64,000 bases of DNA from Chloroflexota bacterium (GTDB lineage: Bacteria > Chloroflexota > Anaerolineae > Anaerolineales > DRMV01). Location of the stretch: NCBI GenBank assembly GCA_011322445.1, contig DRMV01000032.1:62001-126000 (forward strand). Reading direction: 5' to 3'. Of the stretch, positions 40,923 to 49,262 are shown piece by piece (position 1 is the stretch's first letter; each line of letters opens with the position of its first letter). The notes below the pieces were generated by a model. The model had not been told where the DNA came from, did no database searches, and saw only the letters and a list, made by a program, of their open reading frames with translations. The position numbers and the translations under genes are program-made.

Positions 40923-42584
40923 TCACCGCGCCTGCCGGGCTTCCCAGGCGCTCAGATAATGATGGTAACAACCCACATTCAAGCAAAAAATGGCCTTCAA
41001 TCGCTCCCACGACCACAAAGGCCCCTGGGTGACCAGCGCTAACTGGCGGTAATAAGCCCGCAAATCGGGGTCTTGAATGTGCAACTGCCCTGTTTCCAGC
41101 GTCGCTACATAACCCGCCGGCACTAATCGCCTGAAATGCCCAATGCGAGAGGGAAACTGGGCGGGCAAACGCGCCAGAAACGGGTCGGCCAGGGCATAAC
41201 GATCGACAATGATTTTATCCGTCCCGGCCCAATAGCCAAAATAACCAATATTGGAAGCCACAATCACGGTATGCGGCCCCTGCCGGAACTTCAACCCCTC
41301 TTCCGTCCAATCCGTCAGGGGGAAGGGACGGCCTGAGGTCGCAAAATGCCCATGCAAATACATGAACAAACTGGCTTCCTCGTAAAAGCCCCGCTCGTCC
41401 GAAATCCCCTTCCACATGCGAGGCTTGGTGTAAGGCAAGGGGGAATTGAGCGCCGTGTTGGGATAAAACACCACGTAAAGCGCCCCGACCGCCGCCAACA
41501 CCAGCAGAGGCCGCCAGGTGGGCTGCCGGGAAGCCCACCAAACCACCAGCATCACCGCCCACAACACATCAAAAGCAGCAAAGCGCCCGGCCATAAAATC
41601 GCCCCCTACCCAGCCGATGTAGGCCAGGTGCAACACCATACCTGCACCGAGCAACCCAGGCACCACCACCTCAGCCCGATCGCGCACCTCACGATGCCGC
41701 CAAAGTTGCCACGCCGCCCATGCCGCCAGCCCCAAACCGCCCCCTAACAAAACCAGGCTGGCTGTATCCCACATGCCGAGGGCGACAAAATACTTGACCC
41801 CATCCTTCAGCAGCGCCCAGCGGGGGTAGCCAGGGGGCATTTTGGCATAAGCCGTATTCGGGAATGGCGTGCCATAATAAAACAGCGCAAAAAGAGCCCA
41901 TGCCAAAACCGGGCTGAAGGCCACAACCCACGAGCGGAAGTGAAACCACCACGAAGCCCTGGAATGCATGCGCCACCAGACCCACACAGCCGCCGGCAAC
42001 ACCATCAAAGCCAAATCATAACGCGTCAGCACCACCAGCCCGCCCACAGCCAGCACCTGGAAAGCCCGCTTCGAGCGCGGCGTGCGTGCTTCCGCCCAGG
42101 CCCGCACCTGCCACGCAAACCACGCCAGCAAAGCATACGCCAGGGGAGATTCCAGCCCCGCCGTGGTGTAATCGAAAAACCCCTTACTGGCAACCAAAAG
42201 CAGCAAAAGCACAAAATACACACCCCCATCCCGACGCGCCCAGGCATACAGCACGACCAAGAGCGCCGCATCCACCACCAGCGCAACGCCCAAGGCATTG
42301 AGAAAAACATGGGGCGAGACCAGACGAGGGAGCAGTAAAAGGAAGAACCACAGCGGGCTGGTAAACACCTGCACCCGCTCGTGGGGGTTCCACCGCAAGC
42401 CGTGCCCCGCCATGACCTGCTCTAAAGTGCGGAAGGTGATGTACCCATCATCGCAAACCCACGCAATGCGCAACACCAGTGCCAAAAACGCGATCGCCCC
42501 CACCACCGCCAGCAGACGCTTCGCGTACCGGATGCCCTTGTCGCCAAGCCAGGCTTGTCTCGCCTCAGAGCGTTGTTGCAGCAT
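40923..42584 (-). CDS. GT-C fold membrane glycosyltransferase (ArnT/AftB-like)
   Basis: The ATG at 42584, preferred over one three bases upstream, gives 553 residues. About eleven membrane helices precede a soluble C-terminal region of about 130 residues. The first outer loop has the Asp pair DDGYITFRTLEQ and a GLRWNPHERVQVFTSPLW segment, close in form to arabinofuranosyl- and mannosyl-transferases of the GT-C class that use polyprenyl-phosphate sugars. The target glycan is unknown. The frame continues upstream over a gene on the other strand and that part is not coding. Confidence 0.8.
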   Translation of the reverse strand: MLQQRSEARQAWLGDKGIRYAKRLLAVVGAIAFLALVLRIAWVCDDGYITFRTLEQVMAGHGLRWNPHERVQVFTSPLWFFLLLLPRLVSPHVFLNALGVALVVDAALLVVLYAWARRDGGVYFVLLLLLVASKGFFDYTTAGLESPLAYALLAWFAWQVRAWAEARTPRSKRAFQVLAVGGLVVLTRYDLALMVLPAAVWVWWRMHSRASWWFHFRSWVVAFSPVLAWALFALFYYGTPFPNTAYAKMPPGYPRWALLKDGVKYFVALGMWDTASLVLLGGGLGLAAWAAWQLWRHREVRDRAEVVVPGLLGAGMVLHLAYIGWVGGDFMAGRFAAFDVLWAVMLVVWWASRQPTWRPLLVLAAVGALYVVFYPNTALNSPLPYTKPRMWKGISDERGFYEEASLFMYLHGHFATSGRPFPLTDWTEEGLKFRQGPHTVIVASNIGYFGYWAGTDKIIVDRYALADPFLARLPAQFPSRIGHFRRLVPAGYVATLETGQLHIQDPDLRAYYRQLALVTQGPLWSWERLKAIFCLNVGCYHHYLSAWEARQAR

Positions 42585-42668
42585 CATCCTCTCCCAGCCA
42601 AGGTTCAAGTTCCCCATATTATCCCACAAAACCGCCCAAAAGCAGCCGCTTTTCTCGCTCGCCTGCAC

Positions 42669-42697
42669 TTGCCACACGCCTGCGGGCGCGCTATAAT
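42669..42697 (+). promoter_or_regulatory. Sigma-70-type promoter of the second FmdB gene
   Basis: TTGCCA (42669-42674), a 17-base spacer and TATAAT (42692-42697). The leader would be about 50 nt. Confidence 0.75.
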
Positions 42698-42752
42698 CCT
42701 CTTCGCCCGCAAGGGCCGGTTGTGAGGATCCTGCTTTGGGACGAGGTGCATT

Positions 42753-43085
42753 ATGCCGGTTTACACTTACCGCTGCGACGTTTGTGGTTTTACTTTCGAT
42801 CAACGCCTGGGCTTCAACGACCCCCAGCCTTCCCGCTGCCCGGAATGCGGGGCAGAGGCGTTGCATCGCGTCTACAAACCGGTAGGCATTGTGTTCAAAG
42901 GGTCGGGCTTCTACGCAACCGACCATCGTTCCCCCTCGGGCACCCAGGGCAACGGGAACGGCAAATCGGCCGACAGCCCTGCCGCTGCTGAAAGCAAAAC
43001 CGAAACCAAGGCCTCGGAAAGCAAGCCCGCGGCTTCCACAACCGAAAAGAAAAGCACCACGCCTGCGGCGTCCAAAACCACCTGA
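42753..43085 (+). CDS. FmdB family zinc-ribbon protein with Ser/Thr/Lys-rich tail
   Basis: The 110-residue product starts MPVYTYRCDVCGFTFDQRLG and has CPECGAEALHRVYKPVG, the FmdB zinc ribbon with KGSGFYATDHR at its end. Residues about 63-110 are low-complexity Ser/Thr/Lys/Ala. It is related in its first 45 residues to the protein at 5120-5536, but the tails differ completely. It precedes the DsbA-like gene by 24 nt, though that gene has its own -10 box. Confidence 0.88.
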   Translation: MPVYTYRCDVCGFTFDQRLGFNDPQPSRCPECGAEALHRVYKPVGIVFKGSGFYATDHRSPSGTQGNGNGKSADSPAAAESKTETKASESKPAASTTEKKSTTPAASKTT

Positions 43086-43093
43086 GGACAGCA

Positions 43094-43102
43094 TGGTATA
43101 AT
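43094..43102 (+). promoter_or_regulatory. Extended -10 promoter of dsbA-like gene (TGG-TATAAT), probably leaderless
   Basis: TATAAT (43097-43102) preceded by TGG ends seven bases before the ATG. The expected start site falls on or next to the ATG. There is no Shine-Dalgarno in between. Confidence 0.6.
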
Positions 43103-43109
43103 CCGCCGC

Positions 43110-43835
43110 ATGGCTAAGAAACAACTCCCCCCCTCCAACTCACAACCTCTGGTCGTCAGCGCTTTTTATATCCTCATCGTGGTCGCCTTTGCGGCAGGGC
43201 TGTTCGCGGGCTTCCTGGTCTGGGGCACAGGGCACACGCAAGCCGCGGCCCAAACCCAAAACCAGGCCCCCCAAGCCGCAGCCCAGGCTACGCAGGGGGA
43301 ACCCAAACGCTACGACGTCTCCACCGATGACGACCCCGCGCTGGGGCCTGCCACTGCTCCTGTCACCATCATCGAATTTTCCGACTACCAGTGCCCCTAC
43401 TGCCGCCAGTGGGCTGAGCAGGTCGAAGGCGAGCTGATCAAAACCTACGGCGACAAAATCCGCATTGTCTATCGTGATTTCCCATTGACGCAAATTCATC
43501 CCGAGGCACTGCCCGCTGCCGAGGCCGCCGACTGCGCCGGCGAACAGGGCAAATACTGGGAATACCACGATGCGCTCTTCAAGCAATCGAAAGGGCTGGG
43601 ACAAGAAGCCTACCTGGCTTATGCCAAGGAACTGGGGCTAAACATCGACCAGTTCCAGCAATGCATCCAGGAACACCGCTACCGCGATGAAGTGCAGGCC
43701 GACGCCCAATACGCGGCACAATTAGGTGTGCGCTCGACCCCCACGTTCTTCATCAACGGCATTCCGGTGGTGGGTGCGCAACCGTTCAGCGTGTTCAAAC
43801 AAATCATCGACCAGGAACTCGCCGCCCAGCAGTAA
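43110..43835 (+). CDS. Membrane-anchored DsbA-family thiol-disulfide oxidoreductase
   Basis: The 241-residue product has an N-terminal membrane helix (FYILIVVAFAAGLFAGFLVW), a Gln/Ala-rich spacer, then a DsbA-like thioredoxin domain. The active site is CPYC in FSDYQCPYCRQW, and the cis-Pro loop is GVRSTPTFFINGIPVVG. An extra Cys pair (AADCAGEQG and FQQCIQEH) is present in the helical insert. It probably oxidises exported proteins, such as the Cys-rich pilus modules of this window. A terminator follows. Confidence 0.92.
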   Translation: MAKKQLPPSNSQPLVVSAFYILIVVAFAAGLFAGFLVWGTGHTQAAAQTQNQAPQAAAQATQGEPKRYDVSTDDDPALGPATAPVTIIEFSDYQCPYCRQWAEQVEGELIKTYGDKIRIVYRDFPLTQIHPEALPAAEAADCAGEQGKYWEYHDALFKQSKGLGQEAYLAYAKELGLNIDQFQQCIQEHRYRDEVQADAQYAAQLGVRSTPTFFINGIPVVGAQPFSVFKQIIDQELAAQQ

Positions 43836-43863
43836 CCTCCCTTCACTCCCGACCAAAACACAA

Positions 43864-43892
43864 AACACGCCCCGCCATGTGCGGGGCGTGTT
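43864..43892. terminator. Hairpin between convergent dsbA-like and rsmA genes
   Basis: Perfect 12-base arms AACACGCCCCGC (43864-43875) and GCGGGGCGTGTT (43881-43892) with a five-base loop. On the minus strand it is followed by TTTGTG. It probably acts for both genes. Confidence 0.75.
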
Positions 43893-43914
43893 GACGTCTT
43901 GGTGTGGTGCCCTC

Positions 43915-44757
43915 TCAAGGCGACGACGCCGAAAGCGCCTCATACGCCGCCGTCAACGTTGCCCATTCGCCCAGCGAAAGGGTCTCCGCCCGGCGGCGAG
44001 GGTCAATGGCCGCCGCTTCCAACAACACCAAAGCCTGCGCCGTCGGCCAGCCCAGGCCTGCCGCGAGGGCATTCCGCAACGTTTTGCGACGCTGAGCAAA
44101 ACCGGCTTTCGCCAGCCGGAAAAAAGCATCTAACTGGGCTTCCGGCACCCTGGGCGAGGTCACATCCACCCGCACCACCGCCGAATCCACCTGGGGGCGG
44201 GGGTAAAACGCGCCGGCAGGCAAGCGCGCCGCCAACCGGGCTTCCCCAAACACCTGCACGCTCAGCGCCAGCAGGCTCATGTGCGGCGGCTGCGCGGTAA
44301 TGCGCTCGGCAACCTCCCGCTGCACCGTCAGCACCAGCCGCTCGGGGCGTGTGCGCGCGGCTAACAAATGGCGGATAACCGCCGAGGTGATGTAATAAGG
44401 GATATTCGCCACCACTTTGTAGGCACCGCGGCCCATCAACGCGGCGATGTCTTGCTGCAGAATGTCGCCAAACACCAGCGTGACCTGGGGGTAAGGCCGC
44501 AGCACGGCCTCCAGGGCAGGCCGCAGGCGCTCGTCCAGTTCCACCGCCACCACCCGCCGCGCTCGCTCGGCCAACAACACGGTCAGGCTGCCCACACCAG
44601 GGCCAATTTCCAGCACCGCATCGTCGGGGGCAAGGTCGGCGGCTTCCACCACCCGCGCCAGACCGCCCGGGCTGACCAGAAAGTTCTGCCCCAGGCGTCG
44701 GTCAGGCCGCAGGCCGTATCGCCGCAGCAATTGGGGAACGTTCAGGGAAGGATCCAC
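43915..44757 (-). CDS. rsmA: 16S rRNA dimethyladenosine transferase RsmA (KsgA)
   Basis: Dimethylates two adenosines near the 3' end of 16S rRNA. The product has RRLGQNFLVSPGGLARVV, motif I VLEIGPGVGSLTVLLAE, VELDERL, the NIPYYITSAVI catalytic motif, and FYPRPQVDSAVVR. The start is uncertain. The GTG at 44757 gives 280 residues and overlaps the upstream gene by 16 nt. A GTG at 44817 would overlap by 76 nt and give 300 residues. Neither has a strong ribosome site. The order with a YabE/RpfB-like gene is shared by Firmicutes and Actinobacteria. Confidence 0.92.
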   Translation of the reverse strand: MDPSLNVPQLLRRYGLRPDRRLGQNFLVSPGGLARVVEAADLAPDDAVLEIGPGVGSLTVLLAERARRVVAVELDERLRPALEAVLRPYPQVTLVFGDILQQDIAALMGRGAYKVVANIPYYITSAVIRHLLAARTRPERLVLTVQREVAERITAQPPHMSLLALSVQVFGEARLAARLPAGAFYPRPQVDSAVVRVDVTSPRVPEAQLDAFFRLAKAGFAQRRKTLRNALAAGLGWPTAQALVLLEAAAIDPRRRAETLSLGEWATLTAAYEALSASSP

Positions 44758-45983
44758 GGAATCTGATTGGGCGGGGGCGGCGGGGCCACGAAGCAAAGCG
44801 TCGTCCACTGATGCCACGACTGGTAATCGCTGTCGGTATAGCCCAGGTCAATCCAATAGCGGCCAGGAATGCCTCCGCCGATATCGGCAATGGTGCCAAA
44901 GCCATAGCCGGGCACGTAGACTTTTTGCCCCGCCATATAGCCGTACCACGAGCGTTTGACCGCCACGATGCCTTTGCGCAGCGTCGCGCCGCTAAAGGTC
45001 TTATCCGAACAATGGCCCACCCCCAGGCGGCAGGGGGAATACGAAGTGGCATACACCCGCAACACCCGCCAGCACTTCACCGGGCCATCGGGTGTCTGCA
45101 AAGTTTGAATCGTGATTTTCGTACCATAGCCCACGATGCGCGGCTGGGGGGCGCGTGCCAGCCAGGTGTCTTCCACCACCCGGCCGACCTCTTTCCCATC
45201 CTCATACCGCACCCGCATTCGCTGCACCTGCAAACCGTACTGCCCTTCCTGCACCACTTTGACGGTATCCAGCGGCAGATCGGCGCGCGCCTCGGTTTTG
45301 GAAGTAAACGCCACAGGCAACTGGCGCAACACCACCTTTTCCCAAACGCGGTGAAGCACCACGCTTCCCTTCTCGGGGAAAGGCGCGACATCGCCGGGAA
45401 CGGTGGTTTCCAGCCCCTGGGGGGCCAGGTTCGCTTCAGCCAACGCCTGCCCCACCGTGGGGGCGGCACTCGTCAACAGGAAAGCCTGTTTGCCTTCCTG
45501 CACCTGCAACCGCACCGCGCGCTTGAGCGCAGCATCACGCGTTGCTGCGGGGGAAACCCAGGGCGCGGGGAGCAACCGGTCGCCTTCGTGCAACGTCACG
45601 CCAGCACGCCACAGCGCTTCGCCCAAAGAAGGGGCAGCCGTCTGCAGCGTTAGCGGCGCGCCATCCACCATCAGCGTCATCTTTACAGCGGGCTGCACCT
45701 GCACCACGGCCACGCTACCGGCGGGAAAAGAGCGGTCGGGCTTCCAGGCCTGGCCGTTGACGGTCAAAACCGCTTCAGCGGGCAACGAGACGCCCACCGC
45801 CTTCAACGCCTCGGCAGGGGTAGCAGCATGTGGCGCCCAACGCACCACCTCGGCCGTCACGACCCAGGCGCCCGAAGGCGCCGAAGGGGTGGGCGCAGGC
45901 TCGGCCGCGCGCGCAAAAACGGGGAAGCCCAGAAGCAAGGCCACCCCGAGCAACCACCCCATCAACCGCTGCCAAGAGAACAT
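44742..45983 (-). CDS. Secreted DUF348/G5/3D-domain cell-wall protein (YabE/RpfB-like)
   Basis: The 413-residue product has a signal peptide (MGWLLGVALLLGFPVFARA), three ubiquitin-like DUF348-type repeats (about 40-95, 98-158, 159-215), and a G5-type domain (KVVLRQLPVAFTSKTEARAD ... GKEVGRVVEDTWLARAP). The 3D domain follows with YATSYSPCRLGVGHCSDKTF, GIVAVKRS and ADIGGGIPGRYWIDL. 3D domains are lytic-transglycosylase-like, so the protein probably remodels peptidoglycan. The insertion of Cys residues around the first Asp region is unusual. It lies upstream of rsmA, the classic yabE-ksgA order. Confidence 0.88.
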   Translation of the reverse strand: MFSWQRLMGWLLGVALLLGFPVFARAAEPAPTPSAPSGAWVVTAEVVRWAPHAATPAEALKAVGVSLPAEAVLTVNGQAWKPDRSFPAGSVAVVQVQPAVKMTLMVDGAPLTLQTAAPSLGEALWRAGVTLHEGDRLLPAPWVSPAATRDAALKRAVRLQVQEGKQAFLLTSAAPTVGQALAEANLAPQGLETTVPGDVAPFPEKGSVVLHRVWEKVVLRQLPVAFTSKTEARADLPLDTVKVVQEGQYGLQVQRMRVRYEDGKEVGRVVEDTWLARAPQPRIVGYGTKITIQTLQTPDGPVKCWRVLRVYATSYSPCRLGVGHCSDKTFSGATLRKGIVAVKRSWYGYMAGQKVYVPGYGFGTIADIGGGIPGRYWIDLGYTDSDYQSWHQWTTLCFVAPPPPPNQIPWILP

Positions 45984-45990
45984 GGCCGAT

Positions 45991-46125
45991 TTATTTGATG
46001 AGGGTAACTACAAAGGAAAGAATGATCAGCCCACCAATCACAGCCATCACCACCTGGCGGCGGCGCATCGCGCGCTGCTGTGCGCGGCTCATCTTGGGCT
46101 TCCTGGCTTTTTTGCTTTTTGCCAT
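45991..46125 (-). CDS. Very small basic single-pass membrane protein
   Basis: The ATG at 46125 has GGAGG six bases upstream (after an ATG three bases earlier) and gives 44 residues. It is MAKSKKARKPKMSRAQQRAM, then RRRQ and one membrane helix VVMAVIGGLIILSFVVTLI. Its stop is seven bases before the YabE-like start, so the two are probably co-transcribed. A TAAAAT box (complement of 46145-46150) lies upstream. Function is unknown. Confidence 0.7.
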   Translation of the reverse strand: MAKSKKARKPKMSRAQQRAMRRRQVVMAVIGGLIILSFVVTLIK

Positions 46126-46219
46126 CATACACCTCCGAAGGGGTATTTTAGCACAAGATGCGAAAGGAGCGCGCTTCTGAAAGGATGCCCACATTGCCCT
46201 GGATGCTGCCTATGGCCCG

Positions 46220-46585
46220 TCATTCCCCAGGCCCCAACACCTGCTCCAACTCATCCAAATCCACCGGCTTGGTGAGGTAGCCGTTGGCGCCCAGGGAAAG
46301 CAGGCGGGCGCGCTCGGTTTCGGCAAACTCCGACGTCAGCATGAACACGCGCACGCGCTGCCACTGGCGGCGGCTGCGCACGAATTTCAGGAATTCATCG
46401 CCGGGAACCACGGGCATATTGAGGTCAAGCAGGATAACGTCGGGCGGGGGGCCTTGCAACAAAGCCCGTCCGGCGGCCTTTCCCGAAAGGAAAATGCGAT
46501 GCTCCCAACCCAGCAGTTGAAGCATCAATCCAATCGCTTCGGCCATCTCACGGTCATCGTCCACAATCCACACGTTTTTCGCCAT
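46220..46585 (-). CDS. Stand-alone response regulator receiver protein
   Basis: The 121-residue product is a single CheY-like domain: acidic pocket WIVDDDREM, phosphoacceptor Asp in VILLDLNMPVVPGD, conserved Ser/Thr in VFMLTSEF, and Lys in YLTKPVDLDEL. There is no output domain and no histidine kinase in the window, so the partner is unknown. It follows uvrC after a tandem repeat array. Confidence 0.9.
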   Translation of the reverse strand: MAKNVWIVDDDREMAEAIGLMLQLLGWEHRIFLSGKAAGRALLQGPPPDVILLDLNMPVVPGDEFLKFVRSRRQWQRVRVFMLTSEFAETERARLLSLGANGYLTKPVDLDELEQVLGPGE

Positions 46586-46587
46586 GC

Positions 46588-46634
46588 GTCACTCCTGCAT
46601 CTTGCATCCTGCATCCTGCATCTCGCATCCTCTC
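46588..46634. repeat. 7-bp-period short tandem array (CTGCATC units)
   Basis: Between uvrC and the response regulator: ctgcatc, ttgcatc, ctgcatc, ctgcatc, tcgcatc. It fills the whole gap. Relative to gene direction it is inverted compared with the arrays before recR and pepF. Confidence 0.85.
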
Positions 46635-48497
46635 TCACCCCAACGCCTCTTTCACCACCTCGGCCAGCCCGCGGCCGATGCCGGGCACCGCGGCGATTTC
46701 GTCCACCGTGGCCTGGCGAATAGCCGCGACCGAGCCAAAATGCTGCAGCAGCGCCCGTTTGCGCTTTGGCCCCACACCGGGAATAGCGTCCAGCGTGGAC
46801 GTCAGCCCTTCCCGCACGCGGCGGTTGCGGTTGGCGGTGATGGCGAAGCGGTGGGCCTCGTCGCGCACCCGCTGGAGCAGAAACAGGCCAGGGTGGTTGC
46901 GGGGCAGGCGCAGGGGTGCGGCCTTTCCGGGGAGATAGATTTCCTCTTCGCGCTTGGCCAGCCCCACCGCGAAGATCCGCTCCCGCAGGCCGAAGCGGTC
47001 GAGCACCTTCAGCGCCCGCGCCAGTTGCCCTTTGCCGCCGTCGATGAGCATCAAATCGGGCAGGCGCACGAAGGATGGGTCGGGACGACTGCCGGGGGCG
47101 CTTTCCTCGGCCAGCGCGCGGGCGGCTTCCCAGCGGCGGAAACGGCGGGTGAGCACCTCTTCCATGCTGCCGAAGTCGTCGCCCGCCGCGGTGCGGATGT
47201 TGAAGCGGCGGTAATGCCCCTTGCGCGGCTGCCCCTGCTCGAAAACCACCATGCTGCCCACCGCGGCGGTGCCGTGCAGGTGCGAAATATCATAACCCTC
47301 GATGCGGTTGGGTGGTGCGGGCAGGGCAAGGGCTTCCTGCAATGCGGCCAGCGCCTCGGTGATTTGGCCGGCTTCGGCTTCCTGACGGGCTTGCAGCGCG
47401 GCCAAGGTTTCCGCCGCATTTTGCGCGGCCAGTTCCAGCAGGGCTTCCTGCTCCGCGTTTTGGGGCAGGGAAATCTCCACCGTGGCATGGCGGGCGTCGT
47501 TGAGCCATTCACGGATGATTTGCGCCTCTTCCACATCGTGGGGCAGCAGCACCTTGGGCGGCACGTGCGCGGCCTGCCCGTAAAATTGCTTCAGGAACGC
47601 GGCCAGCACGTCGGGAGCGGGCGCGTCTTCCGCGTTTTCCAGCAGGAAGTATTCCCGCCCAATGAGTTTGCCGCCCCGAATGAAGAACACTTCCACGCAC
47701 GCGTTGCGCTCGTCGCGGGCTAACGCCAGCACGTCTGAATCCAACCCGCTTTGGGAAACCACCCGCTGGCGTTCCACCAGTTGGTGGATGGCCTGGATCT
47801 GGTCGCGCAGGCGGGCGGCTTTTTCGAAGGCCAGTTTTTCCGCGGCCCGCCGCATCTCGGCTTCCAGCCGCTGCACCACCGGCTCGGTGCGGCCTTCCAG
47901 GAAGTCGCACAAGTCCGCAATCATCTGGCGGTAGGCTTCCTGGGAAATCGCGCCCACGCACGGCGCGGCGCACAGGCCCAGGTCGGCGTAGAGGCAGGCT
48001 CGCGGGTCGTGGCCGGTGATGGGGCGGTTGCAGGTGAGGAAGGGGAAAATCTTGCGCAGGACGTCGAGGGTTTGATGCACTGCCCACATGCTGGTGTAAG
48101 GGCCGAAGTAGCGGGCGCCATCCTGCACCACCCGCCGCGTCACCGTGACCTTGGGGAACGGGTCTTGCCAGTGGACTTTGATGTAGGGGTAGCGTTTGTC
48201 GTCTTTGAGGCGGATATTGTAGCGCGGGCGGTGCTTTTTGATGAGGTTCATCTCAAGGATGAGCGCCTCGAGTTCGCTGCCCACGGTAATCCATTCGATT
48301 TCCGCAATTTGGGAAACCAGTTTGCGGGTTTTAGGGTGTTTCTGCGCGCTTTTGTGGAAGTAGGAACGCACCCGCCGCCGCAGGTTGACGGCCTTGCCGA
48401 CGTAGATGATTTCGCCCGCGGCGTCCTTCATCAGGTAACAGCCGGGCTTTTCGGGCAGGGTTTCCAGCGTGGGGCGCAGGTGCTCGGGGATGGACAT
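46635..48497 (-). CDS. uvrC: Excinuclease ABC subunit C
   Basis: Makes both incisions in nucleotide excision repair. The 620-residue product has the N-terminal GIY-YIG nuclease (GCYLMKDAAGEIIYVGKAVN), a UVR motif (MRRAAEKLAFEKAARLRDQI), the RNase H-like domain with EGYDISHLHG and LPDLMLIDGGKGQL, and a C-terminal helix-hairpin-helix pair (IPGVGPKRKRALLQHFG ... VPGIGRGLAEVV). No ribosome site is visible. An 8-bp repeat array lies just upstream. Confidence 0.97.
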   Translation of the reverse strand: MSIPEHLRPTLETLPEKPGCYLMKDAAGEIIYVGKAVNLRRRVRSYFHKSAQKHPKTRKLVSQIAEIEWITVGSELEALILEMNLIKKHRPRYNIRLKDDKRYPYIKVHWQDPFPKVTVTRRVVQDGARYFGPYTSMWAVHQTLDVLRKIFPFLTCNRPITGHDPRACLYADLGLCAAPCVGAISQEAYRQMIADLCDFLEGRTEPVVQRLEAEMRRAAEKLAFEKAARLRDQIQAIHQLVERQRVVSQSGLDSDVLALARDERNACVEVFFIRGGKLIGREYFLLENAEDAPAPDVLAAFLKQFYGQAAHVPPKVLLPHDVEEAQIIREWLNDARHATVEISLPQNAEQEALLELAAQNAAETLAALQARQEAEAGQITEALAALQEALALPAPPNRIEGYDISHLHGTAAVGSMVVFEQGQPRKGHYRRFNIRTAAGDDFGSMEEVLTRRFRRWEAARALAEESAPGSRPDPSFVRLPDLMLIDGGKGQLARALKVLDRFGLRERIFAVGLAKREEEIYLPGKAAPLRLPRNHPGLFLLQRVRDEAHRFAITANRNRRVREGLTSTLDAIPGVGPKRKRALLQHFGSVAAIRQATVDEIAAVPGIGRGLAEVVKEALG

Positions 48498-48499
48498 GG

Positions 48500-48594
48500 G
48501 GGGAAGTCGGGGAGTCAGATAGTCAGGTGGTCGCTTAGTCGCTTAGTCGCTTGGTTTTCATCCGCAATTCCTTCATTCGCCATTCGCAATTCCT
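48500..48594. repeat. Compound short tandem array (8-bp GTCGCTTA then 7-bp ATTCGCN units)
   Basis: First section: gtcagata, gtcaggtg, gtcgctta, gtcgctta, gtcgcttg (period 8). Second section: attcctt, cattcgc, cattcgc, aattcct, tcattcg (period about 7). It fills the tsaC-uvrC gap and ends at the tsaC stop. Two different units side by side suggest independent expansions. Confidence 0.75.
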
Positions 48595-49218
48595 TCATTC
48601 GCAATTTTCTACACAGCGAGCAACCTCTGCCGCGGCGACAGGGCCGGGGCGCAGCACCCGCGGTGGGGTGGCGGTGCAATCCACCACGGTGGAAGGCAGG
48701 CCACCAGGCGCGGGACCGGCATCCAACACCACGGCCACCGCGTCGCCCAGTTGCGCCACGGCTTCGGCAGCGGTGCGGGCCGGGGGTTCGCCGGAACGGT
48801 TGGCCGAAGTCACCGCGAGGGGGCCGGTGAGGCGCAGCAGCGCAAGGGCATCGGGGTGGTCGGGCATCCGCACGCCCACCGTGGGGTAGGGGGAAAGCGC
48901 CGCAGGCAGGTCGGGGTGTTTGGGCACCACTAACGTAAGCGCGCCGGGCCAAAACCGCGCCGCGAGCCGCTCGGCGCAGGGAGGCAAGGCGTCGGTGACG
49001 CGTGCGAGGTGGCCGGTTTCCCCCACAAGCACGGGAATGGCTTTGGCTTCAGGCCGCCCTTTAGCCGCGTAAATGCGGCCAATGGCCGCCGCATCCCACG
49101 GCCAGGCGGCGAGGCCATAGACCGTATCGGTGGGGAGTACGACGAGTTCGCCGCGGCGCAGGGCTTCGGCGGCGCGGGCGCGGGCTTCGGGGTCGGAGGC
49201 GGGGAGGATAAGGGGCAT
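48595..49218 (-). CDS. tsaC: Threonylcarbamoyl-AMP synthase
   Basis: Sua5/YciO/YrdC family enzyme that starts t6A37 synthesis for ANN-decoding tRNAs. The ATG at 49218 gives 207 residues with RRGELVVLPTDTVYGLA, the GRPEAKAIPVLV KR-type segment, FWPGALTLVVPK, VGVRMPDHPDALALL and the LAVTSANRSGEPPA signature. It is the short TsaC form without the Sua5 extension. A longer frame upstream is not family-like. Repeat arrays flank both ends. Confidence 0.94.
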   Translation of the reverse strand: MPLILPASDPEARARAAEALRRGELVVLPTDTVYGLAAWPWDAAAIGRIYAAKGRPEAKAIPVLVGETGHLARVTDALPPCAERLAARFWPGALTLVVPKHPDLPAALSPYPTVGVRMPDHPDALALLRLTGPLAVTSANRSGEPPARTAAEAVAQLGDAVAVVLDAGPAPGGLPSTVVDCTATPPRVLRPGPVAAAEVARCVENCE

Positions 49219-49228
49219 GGGGGAGAAA

Positions 49229-49262
49229 ATCAGGAATGGCGAATCAGGAATCAGGAATGACA
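49229..49262. repeat. 7-bp-period short tandem array running into the prmC stop
   Basis: The plus strand reads tcaggaa, tggcgaa, tcaggaa, tcaggaa, tgacaac. On the minus strand the units encode the last residues of PrmC (I-P-D-S) and its TGA at 49244-49246. The array has therefore invaded or replaced the coding end. Confidence 0.7.

Noticed and set aside
42587..43124. N-terminal extension of the GT-C glycosyltransferase
   Set aside because: It runs antisense across the FmdB gene, its promoter and the start of the dsbA-like gene. The start at 42584 matches the family topology.
46588..46634. Possible CRISPR or regulatory RNA in the tandem arrays
   Set aside because: Units are 7 bases with no spacers, and there is no stable hairpin plus T-run.
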